A DNA stretch of 64,000 bases, from contig NZ_CP150300.1 of NCBI RefSeq assembly GCF_037991315.1, positions 4,650,001-4,714,000 on the forward strand. Direction: 5' to 3'. The position numbers and the translations under genes are program-made. Positions 55,046-63,260 of this stretch are shown piece after piece (the stretch's first letter is position 1; each line of letters begins with the position of its first letter). Source of the DNA: Paenibacillus sp. FSL H8-0079 (GTDB lineage Bacteria > Bacillota > Bacilli > Paenibacillales > Paenibacillaceae). Below the pieces are notes generated by a model. The model worked only from the letters and a program-made list of their open reading frames with translations. It made no database searches and was not told the origin of the DNA.

Positions 55046-55903
55046 ATGAAAATTTTGGTTACTGGCGCAACAGGTCAATTGGGTTCACTGGTCGTAAAGG
55101 CATTGTTAAAAACAGATTCTGCCAAAGATTTGGCAGTAAGTGTACGTAATCCGGAGAAAGCGGAAGCTCTCCACGCTCAAGGTGTTGACGTTCGTCACGG
55201 TGATTTCGATCAACCGGAGACGTTGGAAAAAGCCTTTGCGGGAGTAGATCGTCTGTTGCTCATTTCCACCGATGGTGACAATGAAACGCGTATTCGCCAA
55301 CATCAGGCTGCCATTGACGCTGCCAAGAGCGCAGGCGTGGGCTTCATCGCTTATACAAGCGTTGTGAATGCAGAGAAAAACACCCTTTCCCTGGCTGAAG
55401 TACATCGCGCTACAGAACAGGCTATTCGTGAGTCTGGCATTCCTTATTCCCTCTTACGCAATAACTGGTACCTGGAAAATGAAGCAGGCAGCGTGCAAGC
55501 AGCTACGCAAGGCGCACCTTGGGTTCATGCCACCAACGAAAGCCAAGTAGGCTGGGCTACCCGCAGTGATTATGCTCATGCTGCCGCAGCTGTACTTGCA
55601 GGTGAAGGACATGAAAATACTGTGTATGAATTGTCTGGCAAACTGCGCACTCAAGCTGAGCTGGCTGCCATTGTTGGTGAAGTGCTTGGACAGGAAATCA
55701 ACGTGCAAAACGTGGACGATACCGCTTACGCTGACATCATGAAAGGTGCAGGTCTACCGGACTTTGTCGTATCCATGCTCGTTGATATGCAAAGTGCCAT
55801 TCGTGAAGGCGCACTGGCTGTAGAAAGTAATACATTGGAAACATTGCTTGGCCGTCCGGCTCAGCCACTAAGCGAAGGTATCAAAGCAATTGTAGGCAAG
55901 TAA
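55046..55903 (+). CDS. NmrA-like SDR oxidoreductase, QorB (quinone oxidoreductase 2)-like
   Basis: A 285-residue atypical short-chain dehydrogenase. The NADP-binding loop is VTGATGQLGSLVVKAL, and the order of motifs (VRNPEKAEAL, FIAYTSVVNAEK, YSLLRNNWYLENE, VYELSGK, LLGRPAQPLSE) closely follows E. coli QorB (YtfG), an NADPH:quinone oxidoreductase. AGGAGG lies 7 nt before the ATG. It is probably repressed by the adjacent Rrf2 regulator and induced by thiol or quinone stress. Confidence 0.88.
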   Translation: MKILVTGATGQLGSLVVKALLKTDSAKDLAVSVRNPEKAEALHAQGVDVRHGDFDQPETLEKAFAGVDRLLLISTDGDNETRIRQHQAAIDAAKSAGVGFIAYTSVVNAEKNTLSLAEVHRATEQAIRESGIPYSLLRNNWYLENEAGSVQAATQGAPWVHATNESQVGWATRSDYAHAAAAVLAGEGHENTVYELSGKLRTQAELAAIVGEVLGQEINVQNVDDTAYADIMKGAGLPDFVVSMLVDMQSAIREGALAVESNTLETLLGRPAQPLSEGIKAIVGK

Positions 55904-55920
55904 GTTTTGGATATGAGAAA

Positions 55921-55956
55921 GGGACACACCAACGAATGTTGGATGCGTCCCTTTTT
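55921..55956 (+). terminator. Terminator of the QorB-like gene
   Basis: GGGACaCacCAAC and GTTGGatGcGTCCC form an interrupted stem, followed by TTTTT. Confidence 0.8.
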
Positions 55957-56089
55957 GGTGTAGCTGAAGATCAATACAACGATATAAAAGTTGAACGGAT
56001 AACTATACTCTCAACCCATTCATTTGCGACTGCAATTCGATGTAGGTGTTTGTAATTTCCACGACAGTTCATCGCTCATTGCTCATAGG

Positions 56090-56629
56090 TCATGCCTCCA
56101 GAATATAACGTGCCGGAATATGATCGGCCAGCCAGATATTTTCGTTTCCATGATAAAAGAGGATTCCATCTATGGCCGCTTGAGCAGCATTGATTCTCAA
56201 AATAACAGGCTGATCATCACGTCTTCGCCCCACCTGATTGGCTGTATCGATATCTGCGGACAGATGTACATATTGCCTTTGCCGCGGCTGTAAGCCATGT
56301 TCCATAATGGAATTCACGGCGCATGCCGGGGTACCATGGTAAAGGTTTTCCGGTGGCTCAGCAGGTGACTTGGATATCTTGTGCGGAGTGGAATGTCCAT
56401 ACAATGCCCGGATGCGGCCTGAAGAGATCTCATGTCTCTTTTTCTCCGAGGCTTGGATCATCTGCTCCAGATCGTCTTCCGTCACTTCCTTCCACTGCGG
56501 ACTTTCATGCAAAGCCACCAGCAATTGCGAAATTTCCACCCAACCCTCTTCGTCCAGCTCCAGCTCATACTCCCATGGGGCATGGCGCAGAGCGTATGAG
56601 AGTTCCTTGCTTAATTTCATCAGATCCAA
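56090..56629 (-). CDS. kptA: RNA 2'-phosphotransferase, KptA/Tpt1 family
   Basis: Tpt1-family enzymes move an RNA 2'-phosphate to NAD+. The product is about 179 residues: an N-terminal winged-helix lobe (KLSKELSYALRHAP, DEEGWVEISQLL, RIRALYGHS) and an ART-like NAD lobe (LYHGTPACAVNSI, QYVHLSADIDTANQVGRR, PVILRINA, GNENIWLADHIPARYI). Core Arg/His residues are present. TTG at 56629 lies 8 nt after GGGGAG; a GTG at 56638 is the alternative. Bacteria lack the fungal-type tRNA splicing that makes the classical substrate, so its role is open. Confidence 0.9.
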   Translation of the reverse strand: MDLMKLSKELSYALRHAPWEYELELDEEGWVEISQLLVALHESPQWKEVTEDDLEQMIQASEKKRHEISSGRIRALYGHSTPHKISKSPAEPPENLYHGTPACAVNSIMEHGLQPRQRQYVHLSADIDTANQVGRRRDDQPVILRINAAQAAIDGILFYHGNENIWLADHIPARYILEA

Positions 56630-56671
56630 TGCGATCACTCCCCAAATCTAATAAAACTCAATAAAACTCGT

Positions 56672-57112
56672 CTATTGCTGCGATTGAACCGCTGTTAAAA
56701 TCTCCTGAATGTTACGAGCCAGCCCTTCATCGTCTTCCTGATTAAATTGATGGTGCCCATCGATCCCGCGATGAATAATGGTGTTCATCACCGGATGAAC
56801 TTCCCGGTCAGAAGCCACTCGAATCAGGTCATCCGCAAAATCGACCGCCTGCTGTTCACTGTAGTTAAACGGTTTAATCAGCATCCGGATACTAAGTGCA
56901 TGCGCCTGCGGCTCCGCCAGCTGATCCCGATGCGTGATGCCATACACCGCGCCAAAACCAAAAGCAGCCATCACCTGACGCTCCAGTTCTGTCGTCTGTT
57001 CCAAAGGCGTGCCAATCAGCTCACACATTTTGTCCACCATCTGCTCCAGCTCATTTGCCGCCGCAGCCAGGATTACGTCATTAATATCGTCAGCGTTGAT
57101 AAATTCAGTCAT
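56672..57112 (-). CDS. Imm48-like immunity-family protein
   Basis: A 146-residue soluble, helical, acidic protein. The pattern AFGFGAVYGITH, SIRMLIKPFNYSEQQAV and HPVMNTIIHRGIDGHHQF recalls immunity protein 48 (Imm48) of polymorphic toxin systems; this is from memory of the family and should be treated as tentative. The ATG at 57112 has GGAG 9 nt upstream; an ATG at 57127 lacks a site. No cognate toxin is adjacent. Confidence 0.5.
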   Translation of the reverse strand: MTEFINADDINDVILAAAANELEQMVDKMCELIGTPLEQTTELERQVMAAFGFGAVYGITHRDQLAEPQAHALSIRMLIKPFNYSEQQAVDFADDLIRVASDREVHPVMNTIIHRGIDGHHQFNQEDDEGLARNIQEILTAVQSQQ

Positions 57113-57245
57113 ATCGTATTTCTCCATTTCTGAGCCGTATTTGATCCATTCTCTCAGACTCTATGAGAACATTGTATCGGAGATAGGGTGTTCCTTTCAA
57201 ACTTCTCTGCGGATAGACAAGTGATGATTCAGCTTACTATGCAGA

Positions 57246-57380
57246 TTGAACTAATGAATATTTAACCTTGCCACTTCGATGACAGAACAACCTTCTGATC
57301 GCTGTTATGATAAAGGCGAACGCTCCGCTTCTTCAGGTTATTTCTGCCCTCTACGTTCTCCTGTAAATGTTTAGTTCATT
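57246..57380 (+). repeat. Intergenic element copy 2
   Basis: It begins TTGAACTAATGAATATTTA and ends TGTAAATGTTTAGTTCA. The inner blocks TGACAGAACAACCTT and AAAGGCGAACGCTCCGCTTC are shared with the copy at 28159-28350, in the same orientation, but the internal hairpin of about 42 bases is absent. It occupies most of the gap 57113-57400. Confidence 0.8.
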
Positions 57381-57400
57381 CACAGAGTACATGAAAATCT

Positions 57401-58303
57401 CTATTTATGGTTAGTGCAGTTTGGTAAATGTTCATATGCGTCATTGTTAATCCCGGCGTGATTCATCGTTTGGCGCAGCTCCGAAACAAACTCCATAAAA
57501 TAGACTTCAGGACTGCGGCTACCGGCATAATACTCCAGGTCATAATCGTAATTTAACCGCGAATACACATCATGCAGATCGTCAACCAGCACCTTTTTCA
57601 TAGCCTCTCTCGTAATAGCCGGGTCCATACTGCACTCGTTGACCAGGGTCTGTAATGTCTCTTTGAGCGCCTGCTGATCGTAGGACGGGTTAGACAACAG
57701 ATGCTGCAAATCGTACAGATCTTTGAACCGGGGCCTCACTATCGTCTGATGCAGTTTCCATGCAATTTGAATGGAGAGTGGTACGGTGTGAGGAACGACA
57801 AAAGCTTCACCAACTAGGGGTTGGTACGATAGAGCAACAGACTTCTCGTCCAAGTCGAGGTTAAAGGATATATCCAGATGCAGTTCATCCTCATCTTTAT
57901 ACTCATTTTCAACCCTTGGTTCACTATCAATATAAAAGGTAAGCTCCGTGTTCACCGTTGGAAAATCATCCGCCATGGCGTAGTCTATTCTGCGCCAGAA
58001 GGCATTCTCCCGAAAGCTTCGAAATACGATACCGTCATTCAGGTCCATCTCCGTTACTCGGATCATCCAGTCTGTAAATACTTCATTGGCCTGGTCCTCA
58101 GTCTCAATTCGACCTGTATACAGAAAGTCGATGTCGTCCACATAACGAACATTGGGATTCTCCAAATACTGTCTTGTCAGTAAGCTTCCTTTTAATACAA
58201 ATGGACTATTCACCAGAGAGGCACGCTTCAATAGAGCTTCCAACACAACAATGAATCTCTCATCCTCATTCAAGGTATGTAATTGTACACTTTTTCCGGA
58301 CAT
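57401..58303 (-). CDS. AbiEii/AbiGii-like nucleotidyltransferase
   Basis: A 300-residue protein of the AbiEii toxin family (type IV toxin-antitoxin nucleotidyltransferases). Motifs FVLKGSLLTRQYL, VRYVDDIDFLY (the DxD metal site) and the late KLHQTIVRPRFKDLYDLQHLL (basic/RxxDLxD motif) fit. GGAGGAGG precedes the ATG. There is no AbiEi antitoxin with a winged helix; instead a 193-residue gene of unknown family lies 36 bp upstream. Confidence 0.78.
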   Translation of the reverse strand: MSGKSVQLHTLNEDERFIVVLEALLKRASLVNSPFVLKGSLLTRQYLENPNVRYVDDIDFLYTGRIETEDQANEVFTDWMIRVTEMDLNDGIVFRSFRENAFWRRIDYAMADDFPTVNTELTFYIDSEPRVENEYKDEDELHLDISFNLDLDEKSVALSYQPLVGEAFVVPHTVPLSIQIAWKLHQTIVRPRFKDLYDLQHLLSNPSYDQQALKETLQTLVNECSMDPAITREAMKKVLVDDLHDVYSRLNYDYDLEYYAGSRSPEVYFMEFVSELRQTMNHAGINNDAYEHLPNCTNHK

Positions 58304-58339
58304 CGTTCTCCTCCTCCATTCATCATACTCAACATCCGA

Positions 58340-58921
58340 TTAGATCCATCCACGATCCAGTTCTTCTCTGCTATCGTAGATGCACAGTTCATATTGCTGT
58401 TTTAACAGTTCGATCGTGTTAATTTGCAAAATGTCATGTATTTCTTTCACTCTACGATAAAAATGTTCTGCACTTTCATATTCCCGGACAGTTACAAATC
58501 TCACCTTCCCATCCGCATTCAGCGAGTTCCGTGAGATATGTCCGCCTGAGTCGGCGCATAACTGCTTCAACGTGCCCACATCATCAACATATACTTTACC
58601 GTGCCATTCAAAATAAGGCTTGGACTGCGCCAGCATCGGCTGATCAAAATACGTCTCTTCCTTAGCCGGAATTTCCACCTTCGTCCGAACAACTGTGAAT
58701 CCGTTATCCCGAAACTTCGCGGCAACCTCTTCAACAATGTTCTTCACTTCTTCATAATCCGAGCTATGTACAATGCCAGTAATCATCGGTTGATTAATGT
58801 ATTCACCTTGGTCCAAGACGATCAACACGGGCTTCACGTCCTGTTCATTGCAGATGTTAATAAAGGTCTCTTTCTCATCCTGTTTCAGATCACTCATGGT
58901 TACATGATATTCAAATTCCAT
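58340..58921 (-). CDS. Hypothetical partner of the AbiEii-like gene, 193 aa
   Basis: I do not recognise the family. The product is soluble and acidic with alternating strands and helices. The first half is EFEYHVTMSDL to TVVRTKVEIPAK; the second has YFEWHGKVYVDD, LKQLCADSGGHISRNSL and VRFVTVREYESAEHFYRRV. AAGGA precedes the ATG. It is read just before the AbiEii-like gene (36-bp gap), so it may be its antitoxin, adaptor or RNA-binding partner. Confidence 0.75.
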   Translation of the reverse strand: MEFEYHVTMSDLKQDEKETFINICNEQDVKPVLIVLDQGEYINQPMITGIVHSSDYEEVKNIVEEVAAKFRDNGFTVVRTKVEIPAKEETYFDQPMLAQSKPYFEWHGKVYVDDVGTLKQLCADSGGHISRNSLNADGKVRFVTVREYESAEHFYRRVKEIHDILQINTIELLKQQYELCIYDSREELDRGWI

Positions 58922-59000
58922 AGGGCCACTTCCTTACTGGATCAACATATACAACCTAATGCAAATGTCTTTTTATTTTTTCTTGATTATATCTATTATA

Positions 59001-59440
59001 TTATCTTCCATCTTGTCCAACCCATGCGTCATACTTATCTATCATTTCTTTTTCAAAATCACTTGGCTCAGTTTTTTCTGTTAATAACAGTCCATTTACA
59101 TCCCACTCTTTGTATATTAGCTTGAATCCGTATTTGTATTCTGCAACTGATTTTATATTGCCATCCTTATACCAACAAATAGATTTCCCATGTACAACGC
59201 CCTTAATCATTTGTTGGAAACTTACCACTTTGCCGTCTTCATAAAATTCTACATAATTCCCCTCCGACAAACCATTTTTATATATCTTTCATATAAAAGA
59301 CCTGATATTGGATGACCACCGTCTTCTATAGGTTTATCAAATACTTCTTGCCCATACTTTCCAGAAAAACAAACCTCTCCTTCAAATTCTATCCCTTCTA
59401 ACAACACCTCTTCTATAGAAAGAAGATTATAATCCAACAT
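59001..59440 (-). pseudogene. YwqK-family (MORN-like repeat) antitoxin/immunity protein, frameshifted
   Basis: Two frames together encode one YwqK-type protein. The 5' part (59249-59440) ends in HPISGLLYERY; the 3' part (59001-59270) continues with EGNYVEFYEDGKVV, GKSICWYKDGNIKS and WDVNGLLLTEK, the repeated W/F-Y-x-D/N-G units of the family. The break is at about 59281-59285, where TATAT appears to hold an extra AT. GGGGTGA precedes the ATG at 59440. Probably a decayed immunity gene, unless the two bases are a sequencing error. Confidence 0.7.
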
Positions 59441-59661
59441 CTTCAAATCACCCCTTGTCTTGTTTACTCAAATTATATTTAATAAAATGGATAAATCCAT
59501 TAAAAAATGGTGCATTAGACTTTCTAACGATCTGGGGTATAATTTAACTTTGAAAAAAACGCAAGCAAACAAAGATAACTACAAGGTTAATTATGGTTCA
59601 GAAAACCAAAATCGTCCTTTTATATGTAACGCAATTGCTTTAAATCAGGTTAATTTTGCAG

Positions 59662-60141
59662 CTATTTATTATGACTATTTAAATAATTTTTTACGAATTG
59701 TTTATTCTTTTCTTTTTCAGGAAGCAAACCTAAATATTTATACTCAAAAATCATTTGTCTTTGAGTTGGGGTCACCTCTGAAGCTATTACGTCTTCATAA
59801 TCATAATGAATTTTTAACTTACCAGGATGCTTTAATGTTAAGGTTAAATTTGTCCACGCCTCTTGATCATTGTCTATAAAAATTTGTCTTAATTCTTTAA
59901 ATTTTGTTTGTAATTCTAATAATAAGTTATCATAAGTTTTTTCACTCAGTCTATATTTTTCAGGAATATCATGAGAGTATATAAACTCATCATTCTCAGA
60001 AGTGTTGAAATAAAAGTATACCTCTTTGGATCCATCTAGTATTTCGGCGTACAAGTAAATCTGATTCCAGTTATCATTAGGTATCATACTTAAAATATGC
60101 TCTGCTATCATGGGATAAAGAGGATCCATCGGTTGCTCCAT
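59662..60141 (-). CDS. YezG-family (DUF600) antitoxin/immunity protein
   Basis: A 159-residue soluble acidic protein of the DUF600/YezG family, antitoxins of YeeF-type LXG polymorphic toxins in B. subtilis. Visible hallmarks are YPMIAEHILSMIPNDNW, QIYLYAEILDGSKEVYFYF and NLTLTLKHPGKLKIHYDYED. The ATG at 60141 follows AGAGGAATA and GGAGG. No toxin gene is next to it. The gap to the YwqK remnant (59441-59661) holds no gene. Confidence 0.8.
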   Translation of the reverse strand: MEQPMDPLYPMIAEHILSMIPNDNWNQIYLYAEILDGSKEVYFYFNTSENDEFIYSHDIPEKYRLSEKTYDNLLLELQTKFKELRQIFIDNDQEAWTNLTLTLKHPGKLKIHYDYEDVIASEVTPTQRQMIFEYKYLGLLPEKEKNKQFVKNYLNSHNK

Positions 60142-60326
60142 TATTCCTCTAACCTCCAATTTAATTCTCTATTGTAATTTTCTTTGTCCTGCTCCATCTA
60201 TCGAGTACTCTACTATTAAACTATCATTGATCAAACACATTTACATATAAATTCAAAATATGGAGATCGTTCTAACACCAATTCTAGTACTTGTTTTCTA
60301 TTTTCCACTTTGGACAAAACCTCCGT

Positions 60327-61262
60327 TTACCAAAGATCAAAATTGCTGGGTTTGAATACCCATTTTCCTCCTTCATCCACATAGCCCCATTCTCCATTAA
60401 ATGTAACACAGCCAAGGTTATTGTAAAAAGAATCAGCTGTTGTGAATATATTTTTAATAATGCACTCCCCATTTTTGTTAATGTATCCATACATATCCTT
60501 ACTTTCAACTGGTGCTAAGTTATTTCGGAAGTCACCTACACTTTGAAATTTATCTTTGATAACCCTACTCCCCGAGTGATCTATAAATCCCCATTTTCCA
60601 TTTGCTTTTAATTTGAATCCTCCTAATCCTTCGGAAAAACTTGAAACTTGATAATACTCAGGTTGTATAAGAAACTCCCCTTGTTGATTAATAAAGCCAT
60701 AGAACTCACCGTCTACTGAGGCTTCAGCTAATCCCTCTGAAAAACTGGAAACTGAATTAAATTGATAATCAATTTTTAGTTCACCTCTATCATCGATAAA
60801 ACCAAATTTTGTCCCTCGCTTTACTAAGGCCAATCCATTTGAAAATGTACCCATAACATCAAAAATCGGATCTATAATAATTTTACCAGATACCCCAAAA
60901 ACACCCACTTTCTTGTCTTTCTCCGCTATAACTGAAAGCCCCGGATTTATTCCATGTATTCTATCGAAGATCGATTCTATTACAAACTCTCCTTGCTTAT
61001 TAATACATCCATACTTTCCTTTATAATAAACCAATGCTAAGCCATGTTCAAAGTCCCCTAGAAAGTCAGCACTCAATTCAATGACCCATTCGTTTTCAGT
61101 ATTTATATATCCTTCCTTATCATCGAACGTCCAAACATATGCTAAACCTTCACAAAAATTGTTTACAGCCTTATAAGAAGGCTCAATCATAATGTCACCT
61201 TGTTTATTAATAAAACCATACTTCTCATTTATTTTAATTTTATAAAGATTATTATCCTTCAT
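60327..61262 (-). CDS. WG-repeat protein
   Basis: A 311-residue protein made almost wholly of WG (KWGfIn...G) repeats: KYGFINKQGDIMIEP, KYGCINKQGEFVIES, KFGFIDDRGELKIDY, YGFINQQGEFLIQPE, KWGFIDHSGSRVIKD, YGYINKNGECIIKN and EWGYVDEGGKWVFKP, about seven units. No signal peptide. Such proteins are common among orphan immunity or self-recognition genes; the partner is unknown. GGGAG precedes the ATG. Confidence 0.9.
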   Translation of the reverse strand: MKDNNLYKIKINEKYGFINKQGDIMIEPSYKAVNNFCEGLAYVWTFDDKEGYINTENEWVIELSADFLGDFEHGLALVYYKGKYGCINKQGEFVIESIFDRIHGINPGLSVIAEKDKKVGVFGVSGKIIIDPIFDVMGTFSNGLALVKRGTKFGFIDDRGELKIDYQFNSVSSFSEGLAEASVDGEFYGFINQQGEFLIQPEYYQVSSFSEGLGGFKLKANGKWGFIDHSGSRVIKDKFQSVGDFRNNLAPVESKDMYGYINKNGECIIKNIFTTADSFYNNLGCVTFNGEWGYVDEGGKWVFKPSNFDLW

Positions 61263-61436
61263 TTTATAAATTCTCCCATTAATCTTTTTTTATCACTGCT
61301 AATGCTTCATAACTAAAAAGGCCGACTTGGCAAAGAACGCACCCAACCATATTAAGCTCTTCTACCTTTGTCTTTCAGGGGATAATATGTATAACAAAAG
61401 GATTAAATCCCATTCTGCTGCAACTTCTAAGTGATA

Positions 61437-61623
61437 CTATGTTTTCCCTAAACTAGATATGGTCTTCTTCCAATCATTAGGTACTTTATACGAACCCAAT
61501 TCATTGTTGTTTCAAATTCGCTAAGTGTTCTAGATAATGCTTTGTGCCACTCATATTTTCTAACTTAAACTCATTGTATGTTTCATTTACTGCGTCAAAT
61601 AATTCCTCGTATTCCCAGTGCAT
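61437..61623 (-). pseudogene. Small immunity-type gene, apparently frameshifted
   Basis: GGAGGTATTTAT precedes an ATG at 61623; the frame runs 40 codons (MHWEYEELFDAVNETYNEF to LANLKQQ) and stops at 61501. A neighbouring frame continues with NELGSYKVPNDWKKTISSLG to a stop at 61437, as if one or two bases had been lost near 61505. It may be a short intact ORF or a broken gene; the family is not recognised. The rest of 61263-61967 holds only repeat A. Confidence 0.4.
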
Positions 61624-61714
61624 ATAAATACCTCCACTAATTTTTTGGAATAACAGGGATGCCCCCATTATGAATAATTCAATTGTTATATTCAGATACT
61701 TCGCCTTAAATTAA

Positions 61715-61925
61715 CTTAAAATTCAAGCGTTGATTGCGTACAAACAAAATGAAGAAATCTCTATACAGATACTACATGGGTTAAGTATGAGTTTAGTTGA
61801 ATGATGGCTTCATTCGTCACTGGGTGAGGGTTACTTCATTAACCGCCGCCATCTATATTAGAGAATGAAAAAGACCAAACAGGGGCGGCTAACTCGCATT
61901 GTGGCATTGTACGGTCTTGTTGCTG
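61715..61925 (+). repeat. Direct repeat A, bracketing the toxin remnant/DUF6985 module
   Basis: Resembles 62806-63052 along its length and in the same orientation. Shared blocks: GCGTACAA, TACATGGGTTA, GTTGAATGATGG, TTCATTCGTCA, TGGGTG and TCGCATTGTGG. About 75-80 percent alike in the first 110 bases by eye. No intact ORF. Confidence 0.75.
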
Positions 61926-61967
61926 GGGTTATAAACCAAGTTTACACTAAGTCTTTGACAGAACCTG

Positions 61968-62444
61968 TTAAAGTACAATATCTTGAAGACCCACTTCTAC
62001 TACTTCTTCATTTTCAACACTAATACCTAATCCATGTTCTTGTTCCCAAGTGCAATCACATAATATCCCTACTCTTCTTATACCATCTTCGAAATCATAT
62101 CTTATTAGCAAACCTGTAGGCGTAACAAGTCTCCCTAACTCGTCTATTAATGAAATCTTTGGAGCAATTTTTTCAACTTCTTCACTATCACTTTGCATTG
62201 CTCGATAATCTTCATAATTTTCTAAATAATACTCTAAAATCTTATCTTCGCTTTCCTTTACTATGCTAGGCATATTCGCTTTGAATTGCGAAAAAGCATC
62301 CCGTTGATTCGGAGTAATTTCCTCATTCTCTTCGCCATAAATATTCAAAAGTATTTTTTGGTTTTTCCTAAACATAGTTATCTCTGTCGTCCCTATCCAT
62401 AAATCTTCATAAACAATTTCTCCAAACAACTCATCTTTTTTCAT
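61968..62444 (-). CDS. DUF6985-like immunity protein
   Basis: A 158-residue acidic soluble protein. The pattern FGEIVYEDLWIGTTEITMF, TPNQRDAFSQF, ILEYYLENYEDYRAM and WEQEHGLGISVENEEV fits DUF6985, a family often found beside polymorphic toxins. It starts 20 bp after the end of the toxin remnant, the standard toxin-immunity order, so it is probably the immunity gene for that toxin. Confidence 0.7.
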   Translation of the reverse strand: MKKDELFGEIVYEDLWIGTTEITMFRKNQKILLNIYGEENEEITPNQRDAFSQFKANMPSIVKESEDKILEYYLENYEDYRAMQSDSEEVEKIAPKISLIDELGRLVTPTGLLIRYDFEDGIRRVGILCDCTWEQEHGLGISVENEEVVEVGLQDIVL

Positions 62445-62464
62445 TTTTAGAGTATCGTCCTTTC

Positions 62465-62785
62465 TTATTTAACTTCACTTACACCACCAAGGTGTCCAAA
62501 TTTAGAATTAACACTACTCGGAACCAATTGTATGGTTTTTCCATCATTAAGTTCATGCCAAGTATACCCTTAAATGTCTGGCGTTCTTACCCTTAGATTT
62601 CCATCGATCATCGTTCCGTTCTCTATTAAATCGCGTTGCATTTCATAATCGTAGATCATCTCTACGAATTTCTCATCGCTAATGGATTGTAAATCAACCA
62701 TGTCAGATGTTTCTATTACTATTCCCTTAGGGAGAGCGTACTGACAATTGAGAAATTTCCAGAAGAAAAGAAGAAAACGAGTCAA
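62465..62785 (-). pseudogene. C-terminal remnant of an HNH/endonuclease VII-like polymorphic toxin
   Basis: One frame runs from about 62785 to the stop at 62465-62467, interrupted by a single in-frame TAA at 62570-62572. Before it: MVDLQSISDEKFVEMIYD to LRVRTPDI; after it: GYTWHELNDGKTIQLVPSSV and FGHLGGVSEVK. The GYTWHE...DGKTIQLVP...HLGG pattern is that of WHH/LHH-type HNH endonuclease VII toxins, here with one of the paired His replaced by Glu. Only about 105 codons are left, with no start, trafficking domain or ribosome site. It is followed directly by the DUF6985 gene. Confidence 0.7.
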
Positions 62786-62805
62786 TCATGGTGTTCCTTA
62801 TTTAA

Positions 62806-63052
62806 GTTATAAAATTTAAGCATTTGATGTGCGTACAACCGAAATGACTAAATCTTTATACGGGTCTTACATGGGTTATATGTGTTATTGGTTGAATGAT
62901 GGGTTCATTCGTCATTGGGTGGGATCTTTGATGGAGATCCACCACTTACATTTGTATTATTTAGCATATAGTGGCGGATAATCAAGAACTACAAAACGCG
63001 GTTAGGTCGCATTGTGGTGGTGTTTGTTGTATTGTTCGATCTTATTGTAAGT
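62806..63052 (+). repeat. Direct repeat B, second copy
   Basis: Partner of repeat A (61715-61925), same orientation, with about 30 extra bases in its middle. It lies just upstream (minus-strand sense) of the toxin remnant. The remainder of the gap 62786-63260 shows no gene. Confidence 0.75.
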
Positions 63053-63260
63053 TGTTTAATAATCCGAACAAATCCATAAATTAATCAAATTGTCCAGTAC
63101 TGTTTCGGACATTCGTAAAAGGTGCGTGATCTTTCACGAAGAACTGACAATTTATTTAGAAGTCTTTTCTCACAAAAAGACCAATCCCACCTTAATAATT
63201 CTGATGGAATAGGCCTTATAATTTGCAACATCTAATTTTTGAAATTATTCACGATTATTC

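Noticed and set aside
62826..62970. Short open frame in repeat B starting MTKSLYGSYMGYM
   Set aside because: The equivalent frame in repeat A is interrupted by stops and shifts, and no ribosome site is present, so coding is not supported.
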